DNA of 64,000 nucleotides from Gymnopus androsaceus JB14 (lineage: Eukaryota; Basidiomycota; Agaricomycetes; Agaricales; Omphalotaceae): positions 290,576 to 354,575 of the forward strand of contig ML769417.1 in NCBI GenBank assembly GCA_009733575.1, in the 5' to 3' direction. The first letter of the stretch is position 1, and every line of letters starts with the position of its first letter. Under the pieces are notes generated by a model. It did no database searches and was not told the DNA's origin. It saw only the letters and a program-made list of their open reading frames with translations. Below are positions 34,301-44,467 of this stretch, piece by piece. The position numbers and the translations under genes are program-made.

Positions 34301-36011
34301 TATGCCCTGCCTGGGCGGCCTATAGCGATGATGATGTTCAAGACGTGGGGATACAACGTAAGGAAACAGCCAATCCTATCCTCGTCTCCGAAACTGATGT
34401 AGAATTTCTTCGACAGACCATGTCTCAAGCACTGATATTCTCATCAGACTTGAAGCTGGCGCATTACATGAAGATTCCTCCCCGTCCAATGTTTTTCGCT
34501 CAGGTGAGTTTCTGAGTCCATGGCTTTGCTAGGCTGACTGAAAATGTCCATGTAGGTTATATGTAGTGCCCTTGCAGCTACCGCCCAACTAGGCGTACAA
34601 TCATGGTTGTTTACTAACATTCCGTGAGCCCTGCCTTTTTTTATGCTCTGCTGCAGCTAACTGTAACATCTCGTGGACAGGAACATTTGTGAAAAGGGAC
34701 AACTCGATAGGTTCACCTGCGAGAATACGCAAGTATTCGGTGTTGCGAGCATTATTGTAAGCTATCCTCACTCGTTCTATTCTCCACATATGGGCTGATT
34801 ATATGGACAGTGGGGTAGGTACTTTATAGACATAGTGCCGTGGTTAAGACTGAGCAACTGCATTCACAGGTGTCATTGGGCCGTTTCGAGAGTTCTCAAA
34901 GGGACATATGTACTAGTAAGTCGCGTATTTCTTGAGCTGGTTTCAACTAACTAATCTTTCGCCACATTTTCAGCCGTAAGAGCATCGGCTTGTGAACGTC
35001 ATCGTATCGAACTCATTCCATGTAGCACTGTTGTTCTTCTTTCCGATTGGAGCAATAGCGCCTGTTATTTCGTGGCTCATCGACAGAAAGTACCCGAATT
35101 CTTTCTTCAAATATGTAAAGTGAGTGCGTTTTGTGCGTATCGAGTGGATGGCAAATTAACCATTCTCCGTAGCTTGTATGTATACCTGGATCACTACGCT
35201 TCTGATTACTGTTTCTTACCGTCGACTCCCTTCCAGCCCCGTGATATTTAATGGAACGCAATTACTTCCTCCCGCATCTGGGATCAACTACGTACCATGG
35301 GCGTGAGTTGTTGAGTACTTTTGCCGTATCACGCACTAGATTGCTGACTTTGTATTATAGCATAGTGGGCTTTATCTTCCAATTTGTCCTCAGGAGGTAA
35401 GATCGGCTGGCGTCGCTACTCTGGGGATCGGAATTGAGTTGGTTTTCTTTGCAGACGAAACTTTGCATGGTGGTCGAAATATAATTGTGCGTCGTAGCAC
35501 TCACAATGCCCGAATTATTGCTCACAGCCTCCGCCTTTCATCAGATGTATTATCTGCTGCACTGGACTCGGGGCTTGCGATATCGGTCATTTTCATATAT
35601 TTCGCGTATGTTCTTTTTATAGTTTGCGTAGGTTGCCTTAGATGCTCATTCATGGCTTACAGCTTGCAATATCCTGACCACGGACTAGTGAGTGCCTCCA
35701 ACATGTTCTCTATCCATTTTAAGTGAACGCCTGCTTGTGTAGATTGGTATTCATTCAATACAAGCGTGGTGGGGGAACACGGTTAGTTATTGACTGTTCT
35801 GATTGAAAAACCTTTCTTGACTTGATCTTCCATGCAGGTATTTATGACCGGGGCGGATGGACAAGGGATTCCTGTGATACAGTTGGCCCCTGGTCAGACT
35901 CTCTCTGGTCAGACTGCACATATCGCGGGGTCAGTTGCAAACTCATCGAACCGTGAACAGACCAACTAATCATGTACCCTTTTCTTTTGTAGGCCGAAAT
36001 CGAACGGTTAA
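31341..36011 (+). CDS. OPT family small oligopeptide transporter
   Basis: Plasma-membrane proton-coupled importer of the oligopeptide transporter family (tetra/pentapeptides, glutathione or peptide-metal chelates in homologues). ATG 31341 starts MSAAAALSQLYALKMLP. Family signatures run in order: YPEVRCAVSNTDDPLMPVST, NQFFFFRFPSVEVTGIVAQL, FGVELNPGPFTIKEHVLIT, GFSIGGIARHVLVEPPSMIW, LVTCALFNTLHS. They continue with ALSYFSWVTWIWPHS, YVIPIGMIQAITNQQ, KIPPRPMFFAQV, and DSGLAISVIFIYFA. The last exon gives AGPKSNG and TAA at 36009-36011. More than twenty introns of about 50 nt; the third (31709-31762) starts with GC rather than GT. I found no stop in the joined reading, but a few joins (about 32940-33330) are uncertain because the sequence is diverged there. 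Confidence 0.85.
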
Positions 36012-36516
36012 GACCGATTTATGCCAAGGGTTGAACGTTGCTTGTTCGCTATTTGCGTTAAGATATTGTTCTTTATTGTTAAAGTTGCTTCCTTTTTTTT
36101 GCTTTCGAAGAATGTGTGCTGTTGAATTGGTTAATGACGCTATCATCTGTATTATATTATGCTTTACATTTGTACATGTAGATCGGTTAAAAGGAGAAAA
36201 GGATTTCATGCATGCATTAAATGCTCAATGATCTGCCAATTGCTGTTATCGAGCATGAGTACACAGGCTTGTTCTGACATCTCGGCGCATGGGTTTACCT
36301 AGGAAGACTTATATGTATGTTAATCCCCACTGATTTGTAACTCCGACGGTGGAACTGTGGGGTTTGCAAGCGACAACGGTTTCCTATGGTCCTGTAATGT
36401 AGCCATATGTCATTAGGTGATCTAAGAATTGGAGTTGAAGGGCCCTACCTGCAGAGTGGGGTTGGTCATCATAGCTTGTGCAGGGTGCAAATAGATGCCT
36501 GCAAGTCCATTGTTAT
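36012..36516. other. 3' flank of OPT gene
   Basis: No gene. The frame at 35935-36231 is the OPT terminal exon read out of phase plus its 3' untranslated region. Confidence 0.4.
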
Positions 36517-37267
36517 AAGGTAGAGGACAAGCAAACGCTGCCAACCCCGCGTGGCAGTTCCCACGATCCAAACATGGAAATTTTTAGGGTGCTTTTACTT
36601 CCTCAGCTCATGTCTTCACTTCCAGTACATTGATTGCTAATTGCTGCACAAATTCTCTTTAGATACATCTTAGAATCATGCCCAATTTTTCTGAAGAATT
36701 TTGGATTCGATTTGCGGGATGAGTTTCACTTTTAGTACATGCACATGGTTATCCTGCCTGTATTTACTGCAACCAGTTTAAGAACTACTTAGATTTGGAC
36801 AGTATAAGATATACTAATACTAATACTGCCTTCTTTATTGTATAGAACATGCAGCTTAGCCTTGAGGTGCCAGAAAATATCATGGTCATTGCATTCTCCC
36901 TGGCTGCATCATGGATGAACTAACTGAAGCAAACATAACTTAACAATTGGGTCTTGTTCAGAAGCATCTTGTATCATTGTAGATATTTTCTATTATCTAT
37001 TTGTACATAAATTGTCATAGAAGCACTAGCACCTGTACATATCTTGCACTAAAAGTGAAACTCATCCTGCAAATTGAATCTAAAATTCTTCAGAAAAATT
37101 GGGCATGATTCTGAGATGTATCCAAAGAGAATTTGTGCAGCGATTAGCGATCCATGTACTGGAAGTGAAGATATGAGCTGAGGAAGTAAAAGCGCCCTAA
37201 AAATTACCATGTTTGGATCGTGGGAACTGCCACGCGGGGTTCGCAGCATTTGCTTGTCCTCTACCTT
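36517..37267. mobile_element. Foldback element with 220-bp inverted arms
   Basis: Left arm 36517-36736 and right arm 37048-37267 are inverted copies, about 93% alike by eye. Both start from AAGGTAGAGGACAAGCAAA and contain CCCGCGTGGCAGTTCCCACG, TTTTACTTCCTCAGCTCAT and CACAAATTCTCTTT. The 311-bp centre is AT-rich and non-coding. The arms retain some CpG. No target duplication is evident. Non-autonomous. Confidence 0.8.
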
Positions 37268-38878
37268 ACTGACTTATCATCCAACTGGTGTTCATTTTGT
37301 TACCATTATATGTAGTATACAGGCAGCCTGGCACTATTTTTGCATTGAGTAGCATCCTGGCAGTGTGGGTGCATCTTTACTCAAATGATCATGTCACTGA
37401 GAATGCTGACTGTTGCCCAGTACACCATGTGATGGTGCCATGAACTCTTGACAGCTCCCACCACAATGTTTGCCAGCAGTATTGTCCTTTTCTCATTCCT
37501 TGCTTGCTTTGTCCTATGTGTGTCTGTAGTAGAGAACAAAATCCTGCAGGTTTCCTTACCTCCCACCAATCTGTGCTCTATTACAACTAGCATACTACCT
37601 TCTGGGTTCCACCCAAAGGCTCACTGTCATCTGCATTGGCTGCTGGGCTTTGTCTGTAGATCCTTTTATCCATGTCCACAGCTCACTGTCTCTGATATCT
37701 TGTGCTGGGCTTTGACTAAGGCTCACATACTTTATCTCAGCTTACAACTTTACAACTACAGCTCTCCTAGAGCTCTCCTAGAGCTCTTGCTTGGGTTTCA
37801 CTACTCATAGGCTTAGCACCACCTCTGGGCCCTGGCACCAATCAGACCTCTATCTTCCCTAATTCCTTTCTATTCTGTCTGATACCACTGTTTTGTCCAA
37901 TCTGCTCTTATCCCATCCACCTCCCCTTCCATCCAGTTTATTCCTATTCTGTCTGCTTTCTCTATATTTTGCTCAATTACACTTGTGCATCAGGAAAAAT
38001 GGATAATTCTTTTTGGCAACCCCTTGGTGCGCAACAACCCCCAAAACATCATGTGATTGCCGGTCACTCCGCGCTCTGGCCGCCTGACGCTTATTCCATC
38101 GCCTCACAGCTTCCAACTACAATGACAATTCAAGCCCACTTCCCAGCCACTTTCTGGCTCTTCCAGCTGCTTTAAACTCAACTTCAGAGCAAACTGAAGC
38201 ATAGAGGGGTCCTTCAAGTACGCCATGTAACTGACTTACTCTGAGCTCTTGACTAGGCAACAGGTCCCAAGGATGCTGAGGATAATGAGCATTCAACAGA
38301 GGGAATTTTGAAAGGGTTTAGGATATAGAGAAACGGTTATTTGCTCAGGTATGTCTCAATGCTCTTATACTCATTGCATCTTCTAAAAAGCCATGGATTT
38401 TCTAGCTTCCATTGCCAAGTGAGCTGTCTTCAGACCAGTGCATTTTTGTCCGGCATTCCAAGGCATTCTTTTGCGCTCGAGAATATTCAGTGCCTAAATC
38501 TCTACAGAGCAGGCTGCGCTGGCATCACCGATGCGCATGCGCTCACCCCTAGCACCCTGAGCAATGGTTGGTTCTCATTGCCAACAAGACATTGAACGCA
38601 GAAGTGCTTCATTTTCTATATATCATACATTCTAAGTAGAGTATCCTATGTCCAACTGTATGTTTTCTTCCGTGAGTTGGAATGACACTTTGTGACCCAC
38701 TCATCCTCCAGTGTAACACCCGGCATTATGTGGGGTTGTTGAAGGGGTTGTTGCAAGCAAGGGGGTTGCTAAAAAGAATTATCCAGGAAAAACAGTCCTG
38801 GACTTCAGACAGCCATCAGGCAGTCTGGGGCACCCAAGGTAATTTTAAAGACACTGAGGTCTCCTAAGCCCCTTAGGT
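37268..38878. other. CpG-poor repeat-like region, no gene
   Basis: No supportable gene. The longest frame (37448-37810) is Cys/Leu-rich by composition and lies in CpG-depleted sequence. Several short words (GGGCTTTG, AGCTCTCCTAG) recur locally, suggesting decayed elements. Confidence 0.4.
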
Positions 38879-40067
38879 TAGTGATATGCTGGCCCAGCTT
38901 TGGCCCATAGACCCTTGGCTTTTTAGTATACTGTCCCATTTTGAGCACTTTGTAAGGGGTAAAAAATGTGACAAAATGAAACTTTGAAAAAATTCATAAG
39001 TGCCCATTTAGCATGCACTTAGATTACCTTATATAGGAACTCTTCCCAGCTTTGACCTCCAAAAGCACCAAAAATTGCTGAAAATTTCAAAAACATCTGT
39101 GACAAATGTGACAGTTTGTAAGATTTGGGTCCCTTGCAACATGTGACTTATGAAGTGATCAGAATGGGACAGTAAATATATTTTAGAAAGTCTTGTGAAA
39201 GAAATCATATTGGACAACTATAATACTACATCAAAGATCTCAGGGTCTTTGCAGTCATCATCATCAACAATAAGCTCATCCCAAGACCAAGATTTTTCAC
39301 AAGTTACAATTACCAGAATTATCTGTACAGTTCCATTGCTTCTATTTCTCACCTTTAAAAGTCCAATCTCCATTTTTTTGCTCTTGATACAACACCATGC
39401 AATCCGTCTCAAATGATCTCTGGACCTACAACTTGAGTACACCACCTATATCTGGTATTGCTGTTATCAATGCTGGAGTAAGCACTGCTGAGACTCTTCA
39501 TTGCTGCATCACAAATGAGGTAATTTTAACACTAATCCATATGCCATTGGTTGATTATCTTTGGTAGCAATCTTTTGTTGCCATCCAGTGTGTCTGCCAT
39601 ATAATTCAGAATCACATTCAGCACACTTTTTTGACAGAATTCTGGTATGTAGCTTTTTTATTGGCAATATGGACTGATTCCATCATTAATAAATCTCAGA
39701 ACCCAAGTTGTTCATGCTAATTGTCAAACCCAAATCATGAAACACATTGGCCAAATATTTTCAAAAGTTGTCAAGGTTGTGGAGGCATTTTTTTTTGCTG
39801 TGGAGCTGTCAATTCTGATGTAGAAAGTATCCCATTGCTCTTCAGTACAAGTACCAATAATGTAGATACTGAGCATACACTTGCTTAAAATTAAATTCAG
39901 ATGTAACATTTTCTAAATCTTACAAGTTTTGTAAAAAAAAAAAACCCCAGCCTAGGGCTCTCTGAAATTGAGGCCGGGCCAAGAGTGCTCTCAAGCGGTC
40001 TGTCAAAGCCCAGCTTTTGATGGCTTGGCCTGGCCCATGGCTTTCAGGCTGAGCCGGCACATCACTA
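38879..40067. mobile_element. TIR element with GGCCC-type word subtermini
   Basis: Terminal inverted repeats TAGTGATATGCTGGCCCAG (38879-38897) and the complement of TAGTGATGTGCCGGCTCAG (ending 40067) match at 16 of 19. The subterminal parts iterate GGCCCAG/TTGGCCCAT on the left and GGCCTGGCCC/AAGCCCAGC on the right, a layout known from non-autonomous hAT elements. The interior is AT-rich and without a transposase reading. No clear 8-bp target duplication. Confidence 0.55.
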
Positions 40068-40286
40068 CAACTAAGTACCTCAATGTCTACTCACTACTTT
40101 GTTGTGGATTATGTTTAGAGAACTTAATGTCAGAGTCAAGTTGAGCTCAGTGGGAAAGGAAGAGAAATCAAACATGTCAGAATTGCATTGTGCACTTGTT
40201 AAATAATGTCCAATGTCCCTGTTATGGTATCCATCAGCTGGGAATGACATGTGTCAGAAAGGTTGAGCAACAGTTGACCTACAGTG

Positions 40287-40534
40287 CATCAGCAAAACCT
40301 GGATAATTGCCATAGCTCTTATAGCAAGCCATAGCAGCCATAGAACTATGAATTGCTATGGGTAGCTATGAGCTTCCCAAATTATATTGCCTGTTGACAG
40401 ATGTCATGCTTTATAGCAATCCATAGCAGCCCATAGCTCTGGATAGATGGGGACCTTGCTATGGGTGCTATGAGTGCTATGGGCACTGGATAGCACTATC
40501 CAGTGCTGTCCACTTCACCCAGGTTTTGCTGATG
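40287..40534. mobile_element. TIR element with CATCAGCAAAACCTG ends, copy 2
   Basis: Perfect 16-bp terminal inverted repeats, CATCAGCAAAACCTGG at 40287-40302 and its complement at 40519-40534. The flanking dinucleotide TG is the same on both sides. The interior iterates CCATAGC, CATAGCAG and AGCCATAG on the left and GCTATGG, GCTATGAG and TGCTATGGG on the right. The ends are the same as at 4725-4999, but the interior word is unrelated (CAGCGCTGG there). Confidence 0.75.
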
Positions 40535-41236
40535 TGATCCACAGTGATCCACAGCAGCCAAAGCACTGTACAGTTCTGTGGCTGCTGTGGATTTCTGTTG
40601 ATCACTAGCATTCACCCAGGTTTTAGTACTGGTAGAAGTTTATGGACACTGGAGTTGTGGGATCTTCATACAGCTTAAATATGTCTACTATTGTATGCCA
40701 TTATTTTCATAGCAATTGCATCTTGTCCCCTTCCTCCCCTCTCATGCATTTCCAAATATCCACCATCTTGTTCACTACTGCTTCATAAGTACCTTCAATC
40801 TTGTTGCACACTGTGCACCCTTGGGTGGGAGATATTCTTCATATAATGTAACCACTTAACAGCGGAATATCTTCTGGATAACACATGAATAAAATTTGGT
40901 TCACAAGTGATAGAGTAAAACTTTAGACAGTGGAAAACCCAATATAAAAAAACATGGAAAATGTCCCCTCGGAAACCCATTTTCCCAGATGAAATGAACC
41001 ATAAACGGACGGATCATGGCTCGCTTTTCAGACAACATTAATGTGTAAACATGGTGAATTTACCTATATACAAAATGCCTATGAAAGTACTGTTCATCAT
41101 CCTCACTCCATATTGGCATCAGCATTGATCTCCATCTCATCACCTTCACCTTCATCCTCTTCCTCCTTCTCCTCGTCACTTTCCTCTTCTTCATCAATGT
41201 GAATAAGAGTTTGGCTGGATCCACTGACACTCTTGG
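40535..41236 (-). other. Gene-poor stretch with an acidic coding relic
   Basis: At 40540-40625 the words CCACAGCAG and CTGCTGTGG form another small inverted array that ends in CACCCAGGTTTT. At about 41100-41232 the minus strand reads SVSGSSQTLIHIDEEEE followed by a Glu/Asp-rich tail, like the end of a nuclear or transposon protein. It is cut by the hAT-like element starting at 41237. I do not assign a family. Confidence 0.3.
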
Positions 41237-41912
41237 CTAGAGATGGGCACAAATAGCAAATATTCATGGGTATTCATGAGTATTTAGCCATTTGTTACAT
41301 GAGTACTTACTCAAGTACAAATAGCCAATTTGATGTCACAAATATTCATGGTACTTTATTCATGAATATTTGCAAATATTCACTGATATCATGTGCTTGT
41401 TAGCACAAGCATGTGAGGTATTCATTACTTAAGCAAACATTCAATATATAATATAATTTGGCTATGTTTGAATATGTAATGTTATTGACATGTAACTATA
41501 ATAAAATCTGTGTGGCTTAGTGGTCATGGGCACTGACTCTGGATTAAGGTCAGGCCTTCCTGTGATAGCTGACCAGCAGAGTTCAATTCTCAGTACTGCC
41601 ACAATTTTGTGACATGTAATAGTACTCGGAAATGTATACAGACTGTTATTAAACACTACTAATATAGTACTTCAACATTATTACTTACATGTTTGAGCCT
41701 ATATTTGCTTTATTTGTAATGTTCTTAATTAATCACAAGTATACTCAAGTATTTGTCCTAAAATACTTGTTATTCATGAATATCTATTTGTGAATATATG
41801 TCTGTACAAATATTTGAGTATATACTCAAGTATAAATAGTGGATTTGAGGTGACAAATATTTGTAGCACGGATAACAAATATACTCAAGTATGTATTTGT
41901 GCCCACCTCTAG
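41237..41912. mobile_element. hAT-like non-autonomous element
   Basis: 19-bp terminal inverted repeats, CTAGAGATGGGCACAAATA at 41237 and the complement of CTAGAGGTGGGCACAAATA ending at 41912 (18 of 19). The TAGAGGTGGGCA-type end is characteristic of hAT transposons. The subterminal regions iterate TATTCATGA, CAAGTAC and AAATATT on the left, and ACTCAAGTAT and TTCATGAATAT on the right. No 8-bp target duplication is clear. A tRNA-like sequence is inserted in the centre. Confidence 0.7.
41511..41603 (+). repeat. tRNA-derived sequence (SINE candidate)
   Basis: 93 nt with pairing ends TGTGGC and GCCACA. A-box TGGCTTAGTGG, a 5-bp anticodon-type stem (CTGAC..GTCAG), a long variable region and B-box GTTCAATTC follow. 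The length and variable arm resemble a class II (Ser/Leu-type) tRNA, but the anticodon loop is 11 nt. It lies inside the hAT-like element, so it is probably a SINE insertion or pseudo-tRNA. Confidence 0.5.
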
Positions 41913-41927
41913 TTTCTAGCATATCTT

Positions 41928-42019
41928 ACATCAAGATAGCTCAGTGGCTTTGAGCTCTCACATTATTGCTTATATAATACAGTTGACTGCAAGGCTGAGA
42001 GTTCAAACCTGTGAGGTGT
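41928..42019 (+). repeat. Second tRNA-like sequence
   Basis: A-box TAGCTCAGTGG (41937-41947) and B-box GTTCAAACC (about 42001-42009). The outer ends ACATC and GGTGT can pair. The arms between are AT-rich and irregular. A tRNA-derived SINE relic is likely. Confidence 0.4.
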
Positions 42020-42482
42020 CAATCTTTGAGTTTATCATGAGTCACTTGAATTTGAGTGCTGAAACACCAAATGAGCAAGACAGTAATAAGCAATAAGCAC
42101 AACAACCATCTATAATAAGTATTGTAAATAAAAATGCAGGCAAATAGATTTATTTGAACATTTGACCTCTCTTGGGCCCGGAGGCAAACGAGTACTGTAC
42201 ATAAGTAGTTACAGCCTATATAAGTACTCTATGATAATCATATGCTATTAAAATATGTATACAATATCCCTATCACCAATCGACGGGACCCCGATTGCGG
42301 GACTCCAATGTCCCATTGCCGTATCCAGCTTGACCAACTGATACCGAATTCCAACAATAAGTGTATTAAGTACCAAGACTTGAATAATGAATAATGAATA
42401 AGTAAGCAAAAAAAGCTAAATATGAGCATAAGAGGCTAAGATGGTAAAAAAAATATTACTTTAGATATTTCTCTATGAATGA

Positions 42483-42602
42483 TTAGGGGCACCCCAGGAA
42501 TACTCAGGGACACCCCAGAGATACTTTCTATCCTCAGGATGCACAGGATTTGGGGGATTTCTTTGGGGTGTTTGTGGTGCCTAGACATCCTGGGTGTCCT
42601 AG
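42483..42602. repeat. Small inverted word array (ACCCCAG)
   Basis: The left part repeats GGCACCCCAGG and GACACCCCAGA; the right part has TTGGGGTGT and CATCCTGGGTGTCCTA, close to the reverse complement. The ends TAGGGGCACCCCAGG and TAGGACACCCAGG are loosely inverted. It fits the same structural type as the elements at 4725 and 40287 but is weaker. Confidence 0.35.
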
Positions 42603-42944
42603 TCTGTGGGTACCTCAGTGCAACCTATATGTTCCTGGGCACTTGGGAATTTTTCCAGATGCAACAGGCTGTCACTGATCACTCTGGGTTGTAAACACCA
42701 TGACAACCAAAATAGACAAAAAAAATTTCCTCAAAAGTGGTCCAAAAATGCTGAAGAAATTCAAATTTTGCTCAGTCTACCTGCAAACAAGCCAGGAATG
42801 ACTCCAAAAAAAAAATAAGGTAACAAGTTACTGGGCCCTTGTGCAATGGTTCAGTGAAACCCTACACACTGTGCAAGTGAACTGTTCACAATGATGTCAC
42901 AGCTCACTTCCATCTGCGAATACCAAAATCCTGAACAGGGCACA

Positions 42945-43600
42945 TCACAAGTCACATACCGTGAACTTTTGGTTGAAACAGTACTCACGATCGAAAGGAT
43001 TGCTCGAAAGATTAGCATTCAGGTTGCAGATAAGAGAGCCGAAAAATTGAGGCATAAGAGTCAAAAACAAGATCAATTGGTCGATGGACTCTTGGACCTC
43101 TCCAATCAATTTGATATTAAGACGAGACTTAGCTTTGTCTTTGAGATTGTAAAGCGTCATTTCACGCTCGAAATCTGGGATGAAGTACTTTGAGCGGGTA
43201 CCAGAGCAGAGATAGGTGATGTAAAGATCGGGATGTTCGTTCAAGGAGATGGTGGGCGGGGGCGCAGATGATGAGGAAGTGAGTAGGAAGTTTGCCCATG
43301 GTGAAATGAGATGGGTGAAGGGAGCGCCTGGGTTAGCACTGTGTTGCATCTTAACTATTCACTTAGAACTTTATTTTGTTGCAGCTTCGCGTCGTTGGAT
43401 TTGCAACTTTGCATCGTACGCGCGCGCTCTAACAGGGTGAAAAAGCTCTCAGATGGCATGAGAAAATGGTAAGTCGCACCAAACTCGGTGAGATCCATGA
43501 TCGCCTGACGGCAAGATGCTTTGTCTATCCATTCAATCAGTTGGTCATCTCTCAGAGATCGCAGCTCAAGATATGTCCCTAGATCTAAAAGGAGACCCAT
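42945..43600 (-). CDS. Unrecognised two-exon gene
   Basis: From ATG 43600: MGLLLDLGTYLELRSLRDDQ and LIEWIDKASCRQAIMDLTEF, a soluble helical protein. After a probable intron near 43340-43370 come PWANFLLTSSSSAPPPTI, EHPDLYITYLCSGTRSKYFI and EREMTLYNLKDKAKSRLNIK, ending about 42945. CpG content is normal here, unlike the elements to the left, which supports a real gene. No family recognised; the exon join and 3' end are uncertain. Confidence 0.4.
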
Positions 43601-44467
43601 GGTCCCTCCGTTCTCAATAACTTAAGTAGAAGTAACTAAAAAAAATTAAACTAAGTGTTGTTGGTAGCTTCCCGCGATGCTGGCGATTGGAACGGAGGCA
43701 GGGTCAAGTTCAATCGCGATCAGTACATATGTATCACTAGTACTCTTGAATTTATATATCCATCCATCCATCTCCATGTACTAGCATGTACTAATAATGC
43801 GATTGAAAATGAATAATATCCCATGGGCTTCCACAGTTTATAAGGCTTGCAAACGGTACTAACTGTCCTGGTGAAAACACTCATTTCCTTCCTATCATCT
43901 ATGTAGGAATAGCGTTCTAGGAGAGATGACATTATCCATGATACTCCGACTGGGAAGAGTATCAAAGCATGGTGTAAGTGTGTAAAACATAAAACATCCT
44001 GCCCGAGATAACCCTTGATGAAAGGAAAAGACTGGAATTGGATGGGTTCTTCCACCGATACGCAGGGTTAGGAGGCCTGATGTATGACCTAAGTCAAGAC
44101 TTTCAATTGCGGCGCCGGAAATTGATGCCCTTTGTCAGGCATTCCCATTTCAGAACGAAGGTAAAACACAAGCAAAATAGATTGAATTGCCTTGTATTTT
44201 TTGCGCCAACTTTGGCAAGAAAGACAATATGTAGTGCCCTGTACTTTCAACATATGTGAAAGATTGGTTTACCGCTCAATCCAATGTATCTGGAGACCGT
44301 CCGGAGTTGGGTAGACTGGGAGCACGCAACGCATTCTCTCCGTACAATATATAATTGATGAAATGTTGCAATTTGTTCTCGCAAGTATTAGAAAAACACT
44401 GATTGCAGTGCAATACTAGCCAGACAATGCATATTTCTATTTTCCAGAGATGTTTACATGACCTAGC
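43601..44467. other. Intergenic region
   Basis: No gene supported. The frames at 43720-44055 (minus) and 44038-44259 (plus) overlap and match nothing known to me. Confidence 0.35.

Noticed and set aside
37448..37810. 120-codon frame with a signal-like start
   Set aside because: It lies in repeat-derived, CpG-poor DNA and shows no domain or exon structure.
40540..40625. A third complete copy of the CATCAGCAAAACCTG element
   Set aside because: Only the right-end CACCCAGGTTTT is present; the left TIR is missing, so it is at most a fragment.
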